Shown: positions 49,031 to 59,339 of the stretch, piece by piece
Layout: the number at the start of each line of letters is the position of its first letter
Position numbering within the stretch: the first letter of the stretch is position 1
Assembly (NCBI RefSeq): GCF_030463565.1
Contig: NC_134648.1
Span: 13,061,806-13,125,805 of the forward strand
Source: Pelecanus crispus
Taxonomy: Eukaryota > Chordata > Aves > Pelecaniformes > Pelecanidae
Direction: 5' to 3'
DNA length: 64,000 nt
Position numbers and translations under genes: made by a program
The notes under the pieces: model-generated
Told to the model about the DNA's origin: nothing
Databases searched by the model: none
Seen by the model: only the letters and a program-made list of their open reading frames with translations

Positions 49031-51838
49031 TCTATGAAGCCACCAGTTGTTAATAAACAAACCATTGTCTAGCCCATATATATTATGTAGAATCTGCTAA
49101 TTATCTTTGAAGATATTTTGAACTGTTTAGAGCAGGTGATGTTTCAGACCTAATGAATCAATAGCTAAATCCGCTAGGTGATGCTAACAATGAATTTCTG
49201 AATCCCTTGAGTATCTAGAGTGATTTAACACACATTATTATCATACTGATGGTAATCTAATCTTAGCTACAAGGAGGATATAACTCAATATGATGGTGTG
49301 CTGTTATTATATTTTAAAGTTGCCTTGTAAAACTATTTTGAATGTTCTGAACCAGGTTCCAATTGGGCAGCTAGAGCTTATTGCTACTCCTCATTTTTTC
49401 TCTTCAAAGCACTTACTTCCCACTGAAGTAAGAGCAACCCAAACCTGTTTGGGTGTATTTGTATTTGTACATCTTTGTATGTCTTGTTTTGAAACCTAGT
49501 AACTTACTAAGGTATGTTATGCAATGAGATTAAAAAATGTGGCTTCAATTAGACTGTGATAAAGCATTCAGTTGATCACAACTCTGAAAGCATCCTCTAC
49601 TTGCCTTCAGTACCCCAGAGGAAAAAATTTGAAACGTGTAGGAGTGTTGTACAGAAACTCTGTTTGTGTTTGGTAGTGGAGAGGAATAAACCAATTTGAA
49701 AGTAGAAGAATTTAAGGGTCCATGCTAAAAATCTAGTTGAAGGATTCAAGGACTCACCTTAGCTTTACCTGAGACTTTAAGAGAAGAATAATGCATGTGC
49801 AGAAAAGTGCAAAATGATTTTTCTCTAAATAGTACTTAGAATATTTTATTCTATGTATTTCAAGGTATCTCCTCAGCATATGAAACTTACATTTAATTAT
49901 TAGTTGTTTTGGAATGATTTCCCTTTGATCTCAGAGATGAACTGAAGTGCAAATTCAGGTAGCATAAGAAGTTTAATCTGGCATTCAGAAAATGTTCAGA
50001 GGTGCGTTTCTTTTGGTAAATTCCTACTGAGGTTTATGATTCATCTTGAAAGCAAAATGGAATTACATGCAGTAAGGTCTTTCAACACTGGTGGCCAGCA
50101 TTGGTGGCCTTCCAAGGAAAGTAACCAAAACAGAGTGAAAATGTTTTGACATATAAAGGAGTGAATATTAAAAATATTTAAAAAAAAAAAAAACTGTGTG
50201 TCTCATAATTCTGAATTAAAAGAAGTTCCTGTAGTGTAACGTAGGGGGTGTCTTTCTAGCAGTGTGAAAAAAGAGAACTAGAAGGATTGGTAGCTTCAAA
50301 ACATGATGAAGGAGAAGGAATTTTGAGCTGCTTTCCTGGATCTCATTATTTATAGGTGTAATTGGTAGTGTCAGAAGTCTCAGTCTTTTGACAACTGGGG
50401 TGGATCCAGAGTAAAAAAACCTGTCACCTGTGTTCCCACAGAGAAAGTTAGGGGACTTATACATAGCAGGGACTGAACATTTTTTGCTGCTGTATTTCTC
50501 TGACACTTCCTTTCCAGGAAGTCTCAGCATCTCTGTTCACCTTGATCCTTTTGCCCTTTTTTGCTGTTGGCCTCTCAACCACAAGTTCTGCTCCACTTGC
50601 GGAGGGTGATTGGGCTCACTGCTGTCTTGGCTGCATTTGTTTGCTGTCTCTTCCTTGCTCCACCTGCCAGCATTAGAACAACTAGAGGAAGAAGAGACAA
50701 AGATAGGACTTATGAAAGGCAGATAACATGGTAATTTGAGACTTTGACTCAACAAGGGAAGAAGTTCTGATACTGAGTCAGTGAAGGGACAGCCTTCTCA
50801 GAGTGCAGAATAGAGTAGTAGAGACTATCAAGTCGGCAACTGCATAAAGGAATGGAAGGAAAGACAAGTTCTCTGAGTGGGGTGCCAAAGGTGAAGGGTA
50901 AGAGGAGAGCAGAGAAGGCTAAAGGCTAGCAACAAAATACATACAAATTCCTGCCATATCTAGTTGAAAATGTAGCTGTTCTGTTGTTTGGGTTTTTTTT
51001 TTTTTTTATGGAAGAAGGAAACAGGGACTGGATGCCTGTAGAAGAAAGAAGGAATGCAGGAGTGTGTTTGCCTGCCTTAGGAGGGAAGGTGTGTGACTCT
51101 GCTCTTCTGAGAGTTGTTTAGGGAGAGAATGATAAAGCCTTTCCATTTATGCCTCCTAGTTTTGGAAGGATGTTGAGATGAAATGGTGGAGGGAGAGGAG
51201 TGAGAATTCAGTAGAAGATGCTGTATAAGAGTGTACATGAGGCAACACTTAAGTGAAATTAGTGCCTGGTGACCCTATTCAGTTCTTAGGGTCTAATAGC
51301 TATGGAGCTCCCTTTCCTTACAAAAACTGCAGCTGTAGCCACGTCTGTATTTGTTCCTTGGTTTCTGGCACAACCTAACTCTGCTTTCTCAACACCTCTG
51401 CAGCTTCTCTCTAAATATGATATTTCCTTTGGCTTTTAACTTGCTGATTACATCTCTTACTGCTATTTACATCTCATAGCTAACCCAGTGTGATTGAAGT
51501 TCTTCAGCATGCTGCCCTTGGGAATCACAATCAGTATGTGCTATCTTGGGGGTAGGATTGCTGTTTGGAGTTTTCTCTGTGTAGTTTATATGCCCATTGT
51601 ACCAAGAACATCTGTTCCTAAGTTATTTTCAAGAGAAAATCATAGAACATTAAGTGTAAAAATACATAAACTGGAGAAAATACTTCTTACTAAGTTGTCA
51701 GATTGATTCTACCTAAACACCTTGTAAAATTTATTGTGGGTTTTAAAATAGAAGCAAACTCAAACTGTAAATTAGCAGGAAGCGTAAAGGAAGCATATTT
51801 TTTTCCACCATAACATTGATTTATGAATTGCTTTATAC

Positions 51839-51870
51839 TAGCAGACTTGAGTTGTAGCAGACTTGAGTTG
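51839..51870 (+). repeat. Perfect tandem duplication of 16 bp
   Basis: TAGCAGACTTGAGTTG occurs twice in direct succession (51839-51854 and 51855-51870), and a partial third copy follows as TGTCAGACTG. It is probably a slippage product. Confidence 0.9.
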
Positions 51871-53770
51871 TGTCAGACTGAAAATTGTTTTTTATGGTAA
51901 AGCCAGGAAAATAATGTATTCATTGCTGCTGCTTGGGTGTCTGCAGAGGAAGCAACACATATGGACTGCTACTACTAATGCAGAATTTGTACTGTTTCAT
52001 AATATTGAAGTATAGCTTTGAGAATTTCACAAGAAAATGTTTAAAAATTTTAATGTTTAATCTCAAAGTTTTGTGATATGACTTTAGAGAAAGGGTGATC
52101 CAATTGAATGTGATGGGTCAGCATAGATTATTATAACTATTAAAAGATACTTGAAATGATTGCGAATTTCAACTTTGCTGTTTAGGAAGCTTTGTGTGTA
52201 GTTTGATGAAAACTGGTTTACTAAGTACCTGTTTTTATTTTAAATCAAACTTTTATCCATGCTTGCAGTGATATCAGCTTGCTCCCTTATCTACCCTGTT
52301 TCTCCTATGATCCACTTTACTGGGTAAGGGAATGCAAATACGGTGGTAGTCTAGAGCTGTGTGCTCTGCTTGGTTGGTTTGAATGTAAGTGCTGATCACC
52401 TGTGTGGATGCTGCCTTACAGAAGAGGTAACTGTTCAGCTCTGCTGCTTTTTCCTTCCCTTCGGAGTGGAGGAAAAAACAGGAGTTTGGGCCTCTCGTCT
52501 TTACCCAGCGATTGACTTGCAAGCATGTGTGTGTTTTGTGTCTGCTTACCTCTGAAATTACATTGAAATCATCCAAGAGATGCAGAAATTGCTACAGTGA
52601 AGACTGATGGATAGATAATGTTATCATAGAAAGCTTGTTTTCTTGGGTTTAAAATGTGTAAAATGTGTTAGACAGGTCTTTGGTGTGCATGTGAAATACT
52701 TGGCCATGTTAAATCAGTTTCCTTCAGAAATCAGAATAATACTAATTTTTCAATTTGTTTGGTATGTTTTTAAGATAAAGCAGAGAATTTGCTTTTTTCT
52801 GTAGGAAAAGGCAAGATCTGTGCAAGAGAAAAGATCATTCTTCCCACTATTGTACCATGCTTTAAATGTGGAAAACATAAGTTGAAGGGTATTGATTGCA
52901 TGCTTTATGTTGTGTAGTGGCTCAGTTCAAAATAGTGCTGGCTTTCAACATTCCTTCAGGACAGTATTGATTAACGTAAAAATTGCTTTCACTTTGCCAC
53001 ATTATATTGTGGTGTATCCCAGAGCTAAAATTCAGTACAAAAAAGTTATGATTGTTTCAATATTTATTCCAGGACTTCAGCAGGTGAAGAACAAAATTCA
53101 TGTTTGTATGTGCATTCCTGTACCATTCAGGGTGACAGGACGCTACAGTTGAATATTTGTGTTGTTTCTGAAGGGCTTTCTATCTATAACACTGTGGCTT
53201 TAAAAAAAGGAAGGGGTAAAAAAAAAAAAAAAAGACAGACAATTGCATCAGAGAAGTTATCAGAAATTAGCAGTTTTTCTCTACACCTTTCTGTGGAAAA
53301 TCACTGCTGGCTTGTCCAAGGAAACCAACTAGAAATACTGGCAAGGAACTAGAGTGTCCTGGATAAATCATGTGGATTTTTAATCTATAGATTTCGTTTT
53401 AAAGACCACTTGTTGACAAATGTTTTATTTCTTTTTTAAATATCATATTATCCATTACATTAGTTTTTAATTTACTACTGTTTGTAGAGAGAGACTAGAA
53501 TTACCAGTAATCATCTGTCACTTCGAAAACATGTATAACAGGCATAGCTGGATGCAGCTTGCACTTCATTCCATGCAGTGACTCCTTGTGTTACTACTGG
53601 AGAATATTAAGATTGTATTTATTATATGACTTGCCAGGCACATTTGAGGAGCCTGTTCTGCCTCTTGTGGCGAAACATTTCCTAATATTTGGTATATTCT
53701 GAAAATATTCTTAAATTTATGGCGATTTAAATTCTACCAATTTGCCTTTAAGTAATTGAATTTTATCTTT

Positions 53771-53776
53771 CAGCAG
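53771..53776 (+). promoter_or_regulatory. SBF2: Tandem (NAGNAG) splice acceptor of SBF2 exon 2
   Basis: The acceptor reads CAGCAG|GC. Using the second CAG gives codon 19 as GGC (Gly) and a protein of the same length as I remember for mammalian SBF2. Using the first CAG keeps three extra bases and changes this to Ala-Gly, adding one residue between Thr18 and Gly19 without changing the frame. Upstream is a modest pyrimidine tract (TTTTATCTTT). Both sites look usable. Confidence 0.75.
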
Positions 53777-53862
53777 GCCCAACAGAAGGTTTGGGAAAAA
53801 TAATACAAAGATTTCCTCAGAAGGACTGGGAAGACACTCCTTTTCCACAGGGAATAGAGTTG
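53777..53862 (+). CDS. SBF2: SBF2 coding exon 2 (uDENN region)
   Basis: This 86-base exon finishes codon 19 and encodes residues 20-47, including [20 protein letters not shown], which is a strongly conserved stretch of the SBF1/SBF2 uDENN segment. It splices in frame to exon 1 (phase 1) and ends TTG|GTAAGT, a perfect donor, in phase 0. The next residues of the family (beginning Phe-Cys-Gln-Pro) are not found downstream, so exon 3 lies beyond the window. This early part of the DENN module contributes to the fold that recruits and activates Rab GTPases. Compared with the mammalian protein, residues around 18-21 differ (Thr-Gly-Pro-Thr here), a spot at the exon junction that tolerates change. 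No stop or frameshift is present, so the gene looks functional here. Confidence 0.95.
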
Positions 53863-56800
53863 GTAAGTTTGTATTACATTTTATAATTTTTAGAAATTCT
53901 TTCACATACAATTGGAAGATAATATGCCTTCATGCAATAATCTGTATGATCTAACCCGACAGGGACTGGATAGAAATTACGTGAGTAGAGGGGATAGATG
54001 ATGGCTTTAAGAATAATAATTTTGACTAACAGAAGATAATTTATTCTGGTTTGTACCACTAAGTAGATATTCCTAGAATACAGAAAAAGTCTGCTGCAAA
54101 TTTAGAAACAGTATTTAAAATAAATGTTTATCTGTGCCAATAAGTTTATCATTGACTATGTTTTCAGAAGTATCCTTCAGATGGCAGATGACTTTTCGTT
54201 GTCATGTTCAAATAAATAAAAATGTGTATTTGTCTATTGTAAATTAAAAAAAGAATAAAAAATAATATCCCAATAGACTGGCTTGATTAAAATGGTCATT
54301 CTGTCCTTGACAGATGACATAATGGGTACTTATGAAAATGGTACACTGAACAAGGCTAGCGTACAGTGATCTATTCTAAATGCCCTCTCTGAGAATTCAC
54401 TAAGTGCCACTTCTTTCCCTTCCTTGGTCTCATATTGTGAGGTGCAATGAAAAGGTGTATCTTACTCATCTGGATCAGGGATTCATTAAATGTATGGCTC
54501 TAAAAATCCTGCAGAGAAATGAAATTCTGTGGTCACACCCTGCAAATTAGATTTCTGAGAAGTCAGAGTGAAACTCTTACTGCTGTGAACTTAAGAACTT
54601 CTGGGACAGGATGAGCTAGAGAAGGAGATGGCCTGTAGGAAATGTTGCAATAGAAGTCTTTGTACTGTGGGACAAAATCAGCTGCAGAGGACAAAGACAC
54701 TGACTCTTCACTGAACTTATTACACAGATATAGAAACATAGAAAGCTTTTACCAGTATGATACCTTTCAACCAGTGCTCAGCTCACTTGCTGAGTCATAA
54801 CATGCCATTGGCTGTGTGTTGTCTTTTCCAGTGAAAGAGAGGGGAGGGATCTTGGTGTTTACTGCTTGCTCTCTGGTGTAGCTGAGGTTTATGTTACTCA
54901 CTGTGTGCTGGTGTACACGACTCATTGCTCATTTTCTTCTACAGTGTGGTTTTAATTTCTTCATAGTCAAGCATAAGCCTTATGTTTTGGGGGAATGTCA
55001 TACATTAATTACTGGTGTAAGCATTATTTCTGATACACGTGATGGATAGTTACAGTGCTTGTGGTACACTTGCATAATACTAGATTTGGCAATGTAGTGC
55101 TGTGCTGAAACAATGGAAGCTCCTGCTTTCTCTGAAGTGTTTCTGCTACTGTTACAACATTATACCACTCTGTATGGCAATTGTTTGCTGTAGCTGGTCA
55201 TTCTCTACTTAATACATGCCTAGCCAGCATGTGCTCAATGACTGCTGACTGAGTTCAGATAAGTGGCTTTTTTTTATGCAGTGCACACAGTTGTAGTTCA
55301 TTAGAAGAGAAATAAACTTTTGATGCCAAGGCTTGGGGGTGTTTTCTTTTTTTAACCACACTCTTGGGGTTGAACTAGGTGGTTTGATCTTGCCTTAAAC
55401 AACTGCAAGAGTTTGAGTCATACTAAGATTTATTTTGTCATATAAATATTCCTTATCTATTTCAAAGAAAGTAATGTGCCTGACTTCCAGTGATGTTTTG
55501 AAGTAAATGAGCACAGCTTCTCTGAAAGCAGTGAAGCTTCTTAAGTGATATATCTGTACCCAAATGTTATTTCCCATTTAAGTTTAATTGTAGGATGTTA
55601 GCACTACAAGAAATACCTTTCTAAAGGAAGGGTTCTTTTTTTCCTTGATTGAACAAAACATCATTTTTGTATCGGTTCTCAAATGACTCATTAGGCAAAG
55701 CCATTAAGACTTTAAACTTCCCAAGTAAAATGCAATCTGACAACTTAAAAAGTTAAGGATGTCTATTCAGCCAGTTGGCAAAATTAACCAAATTTTGATT
55801 TGCTTTCCAAATGTGGTAATAAAATTTTAATTAATTAAGATTGAGGAGTTAGAGATACTGCAAAGATCAAGTACTGAAGTAAATCACTTATGAAGGTCAG
55901 ATTTTGGCAGGATGTTTTTTTTCAAGGTTTTGGATGAGTGTGACATGAATCAACATTAATTCATGGAAAGGAAAGAAGAAAAACTATATTACTGTTTTCA
56001 GTTTGTCATCTTAAGGGTAGCTTTATATCATTAACAAGGTAACAGACAAACTTTGGGGGAGGGAGGAGAAAGAAGGTAAGAATAGAATAGTTGACATAAA
56101 TGTATATTGGAATGAAGGTAGACATTTTTATGAACAGCACTTAGTTCTATGAATAATTTTGAGTTAAAATCCTCTGAAGTGTATTTCCTCTCCTTTGAGT
56201 GAAGGATCTTTATGTAATTATATGGTTTCTCTGAAATGGAAAAAAAAGCAATGGTTTGTATCTGAAAAACATGTTAAGCTCTCTTCACTGTGTTTTCATG
56301 AAGGAAAAAAAGGCCAAAGCTTTTCATGCCTAGTGATAGGATTGAAGGGAAATCTGATTTTTGAGTCTTTGCTTCTGCCAAAGGTAGTTCTTCTGCCATG
56401 CATCATGGAGTTCTTCAACTGCTTATTCGTGAAGATGTCACTGACCCATCCTCTGCCCCCCCTTTCAGAAAGTGAATTATTTGCCTGTGAATTTGGGTGT
56501 TTGGATGTCCAAGTATCTTTTTCCAAATAATACAGGTTGAATCGGATAATTCACCTTGGCAACTAATGGGTGATATGAGATAATAGTAGTTTCCCATTCA
56601 TGTTGTTAATAGCATTTTATGAAACAAGGCAGGGAGGAAATAGCGGAAAAGACCTATGCCCAGCCCCAAAGTTTTAATACTTTAAGATGGAAAATGCCTG
56701 TTTGGACCCTTTGTGATCTCCATAGCTTGTAGAGATGCTGTTAGTCCAAGCTCCAGCTGAAAACTAATAGACAAAATCCTCTGAGACTTGTGGAGGGCTC

Positions 56801-57804
56801 TTCTCTTTCCCCAACCCTGCATGCCCCCTGCTCTTCTGGGCTTGAATTCACGTGGTCAGATTTCTGAGACATAAATTAAGATAATGGAGAGAGCAGAGTT
56901 GTGCAGGTAATTTTTAATTTAAATAATAAAAACACTGTAAATAATATTTTTCATTTTGTTGAGCCCAGTTTTGAAAAATGGGCTAGCATGGGAAAAACTG
57001 TGCCTAATGGACCTGCCCTTGGCTGAGTGAAAAGGGATCCTTTTGAGAACATCTTATCTAGGAAAGATGATGATCCTATTTCAACTTTTACTTTTGGCCT
57101 TGACTGTATTTGTAGTTTTGATAATTTGACACAAACATGTAGAGAATTGGGTTGTCATAAAATGTAATTGCAGTTTGAACTTTACTGAAGAGTATTTTGT
57201 TTGGTGTATTAATATATTCTGTATTAAAGGATTAAGAGTTACTTAAATGGTTTCTATTTTCATGTGTATAGCATGTTAGCTATGTTCTTGTCTTGTTTAA
57301 CAAACATGTAAGTTATGGAATAAGCACATGGTTGAAAATTCAACAGAAATACACTTTATGAAATTTTATTGAAAACAAGTATTTTAATTTGTCTTGTTAA
57401 ATAAATTGTGTGTCTTCTGGTTGTCAGTGGTAAGTGAGCAAAGCAGTGAGTCTCTTGAGGGAAAGATACTGTTAGTAGGTCTTGGTCAGTGTTCTTCTTA
57501 GAGCTTCTACTTGTCTACATTTACCTAAAGAGATTTTTCTTAATCTCGCACTCTTTGCATTTGCCATTTCTCTAATGGCTTCACAGTTTTAAACTTTGTT
57601 CTGTTTATAAATGAATACAGAAACTTTGATAAGTTAGCCAACTGCAAATTGCCATGAAACATACCTGAGGATTTTTGTAATGGATTATTGATCATTACAA
57701 TAGTTAGTAAGGGCCCTAATACTTTTTTACCGTTTGTGGAATTGTGATATAACTGAGAATAAGGTATGATATTTGTTAATATTATATATCAATAATATTA
57801 TATT
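53863..57804 (+). other. SBF2: SBF2 intron 2, first part, no other feature
   Basis: Intron 2 begins GTAAGT at 53863 and continues past the end of the window, so it is longer than 10 kb. This part is AT-rich and unique in appearance. A short stretch near 55365-55410 vaguely resembles a decayed CR1 tail but is too weak to call. No exon, RNA gene or named repeat is supported. Confidence 0.7.
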
Positions 57805-58194
57805 GGCAGTCACCAAGGTGAAGGGCTCCGGAGCGGAGGCTCATGCGGGACACCCTCGCTAAGGCAGGAGAAGCACAGGGAGAGAGAGAGCACCCCAGCC
57901 CCCCCGAAAGAGCAGGAAGGAGCGAGCTGCTGACCAGCGGCACCTCAGACTCAGCGTGGGCAGGGACAGGGGTGACAGCAGCCAAACCCCCACACCTATA
58001 AAAGCAGCCCCCAGGGAGCGCGAGCGACCAGGAGGGGCAAACAGGGCATGGCACTGCAGAAGGGCGTGGCACGTCAGTTTGCATGGCAGTTCGTGCGGGC
58101 AGGGCGTGTGGGGAAGGCCAAGTCCCCCCTCCTAGCTCTAAAGGAAAAAACTTAGGCAGTGGTCATTGCCCTCCCAGGAGAGGACCTGGCAGCC
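57805..58194 (+). promoter_or_regulatory. CR1 5' UTR with internal promoter region
   Basis: GC-rich leader of the CR1 copy, with a GA-rich tract (57880-57890) and CACC boxes. CR1 5' regions are known to contain promoter activity, so this could be a source of sense transcripts inside intron 2. That is inference; no specific promoter motif stands out. Confidence 0.5.
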
Positions 58195-59283
58195 ATGGTT
58201 TCCACTCGCCCGAAAGCCGTTGCCAGAAGGAATGCAGCGACCCAGACAGAGCTCCCGCACAAGCATGCAGCCATCCAGGTCTCTGGCTCCAGGGAGTGCC
58301 TGGGCCTGTCACTCGTACCGGAGGGCAGCAGAGACAGCAGCTGCCTTTGGTGTGACCAGGTTGATGATCTGCTCAGCCTGGTGGCAGAGCTGAAGGAGGA
58401 AGTGGCAAGGCTAAGGAGTATCAGGGAGTGCGAGAGGGAGATAGATTGGTGGAGCAACACCCTACCGTCCCTGGGGCCAAGGCAGCAGATGGAGGCCCCA
58501 CCAGGAGCAGAGGATCCCCTACCCTCTTGCCAGCAAGCAGAAGGAGGGGACCTAAGAGACAGAGGGGAATGGAAACAGGTCCCTGCCTGGGGCAGCAGGC
58601 AAATCCCCTCCCGGCCTCCCTCACCTTCCCAGTTGCCCTTACACAACAGGTGTGGGGCTCTGGAAGTCGAGGGCCAGGCAGGTGAGGAGGTAGGTGAAGG
58701 TGCATCCAGGGGGTTGTCGAGGGCGAGTCAGTCAGCCCCATGCATTACAACTGCCCCTGCTAAGAAAAAAAGGAGGGTAATTGTTGTAGGCGATTCCCTC
58801 CTGTGGGGAACAGAGGTCCCAATATGCCGTCCAGACCCATCGCACAGGGAAGTCTGCTGCCTCCCTGGGGCCCGGGTTAGAGACGTTACTAAGAAACTCC
58901 CCAATGTGGTACGGCCCTCTGATTATTACCCACTGCTGGTTATGCAGGTTGGCAGTGATGAGGCTGCAGAGAGAAGTCCAAAAGCGATCAAAAGGGACGT
59001 CAGGGCACTGGGGCGATTGGTTGAAGGATCAGGGGCACAGGTAGTGTTTTCCTCTATCCCATCAGTGGCAGGGAAGAATGCTAAAAGGAACGGGAAAACT
59101 GACCTGATTAACAAGTGGCTCAGAGGCTGGTGCCGTCAGTGGAATTTCGGGTTTTTTGACCATGGGGAGGTTTACACGGCACCGGGCCTGCTGGCAGCAG
59201 ATGGAGTTCAGCTGTCTCCAAAGGGGAAAAAAAGTATTCTTGCTCATGAGTTGGTGGGACTCACTGAGAGTGCTTTAAACTAG
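58195..59283 (+). CDS. CR1 ORF1: coiled coil plus SGNH esterase-like protein
   Basis: The frame is open for 362 residues from ATG 58195 (CAGCCATGG, a strong context); an upstream GTG at 58159 in the same frame is less likely. CR1 ORF1 binds element RNA and carries an SGNH-type esterase. Visible here: a CLWCDQVDD segment followed by a heptad-like stretch (about residues 55-85), a long hydrophilic linker, then the esterase domain from about residue 195, beginning VIVVGDSLLWGTE with the nucleophile Ser in GDS. The late catalytic block reads DGVQLSPKGK, where I expect His instead of Gln, so the esterase is probably inactive. ORF1 ends 56 bases before the ORF2 start. Domain assignment is from known CR1 elements; loss of activity is inferred. 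Confidence 0.85.
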   Translation: MVSTRPKAVARRNAATQTELPHKHAAIQVSGSRECLGLSLVPEGSRDSSCLWCDQVDDLLSLVAELKEEVARLRSIRECEREIDWWSNTLPSLGPRQQMEAPPGAEDPLPSCQQAEGGDLRDRGEWKQVPAWGSRQIPSRPPSPSQLPLHNRCGALEVEGQAGEEVGEGASRGLSRASQSAPCITTAPAKKKRRVIVVGDSLLWGTEVPICRPDPSHREVCCLPGARVRDVTKKLPNVVRPSDYYPLLVMQVGSDEAAERSPKAIKRDVRALGRLVEGSGAQVVFSSIPSVAGKNAKRNGKTDLINKWLRGWCRQWNFGFFDHGEVYTAPGLLAADGVQLSPKGKKSILAHELVGLTESALN

Positions 59284-59339
59284 GTTCAAAGAGGGCAGGG
59301 GATATAACTAGGCTCACTAGAGAGGAGCCTGAGGGTGGC

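Larger units (their letters stand above)
2182..53776 (+). other. SBF2: SBF2 intron 1 (about 51.6 kb)
   Basis: The intron starts with GTAGGT and ends TTTATCTTTCAGCAG, with a short pyrimidine-rich tract before the acceptor. It joins phase-1 exon 1 to exon 2. Its first 700 bases belong to the CpG island; the remainder is AT-rich with few recognisable repeats. The retroelements inside are listed separately. I found no further coding exon of SBF2 within it and no convincing nested gene. A very long first intron is normal for this gene in vertebrates. Confidence 0.9.
49031..53776. other. Intron 1 distal part, no gene recognised
   Basis: AT-rich unique sequence with homopolymers A14 (50180-50193), T15 (50993-51007) and A17 (53218-53234), and a perfect 16-bp tandem duplication (51839-51870). 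The stretch 50216-51200 is somewhat less AT-rich but is not recognised as a gene or named repeat. Confidence 0.55.

Noticed and set aside
55329..55410. Possible CR1 tail ('ggggttgaactaggtggtttgatcttgcc')
   Set aside because: Only a short weak resemblance, without the ATTCTRTG end or a longer match.
58159..58194. GTG at 58159 as start of CR1 ORF1
   Set aside because: A eukaryotic ORF with a well-placed ATG in strong context at 58195 makes the GTG unlikely.
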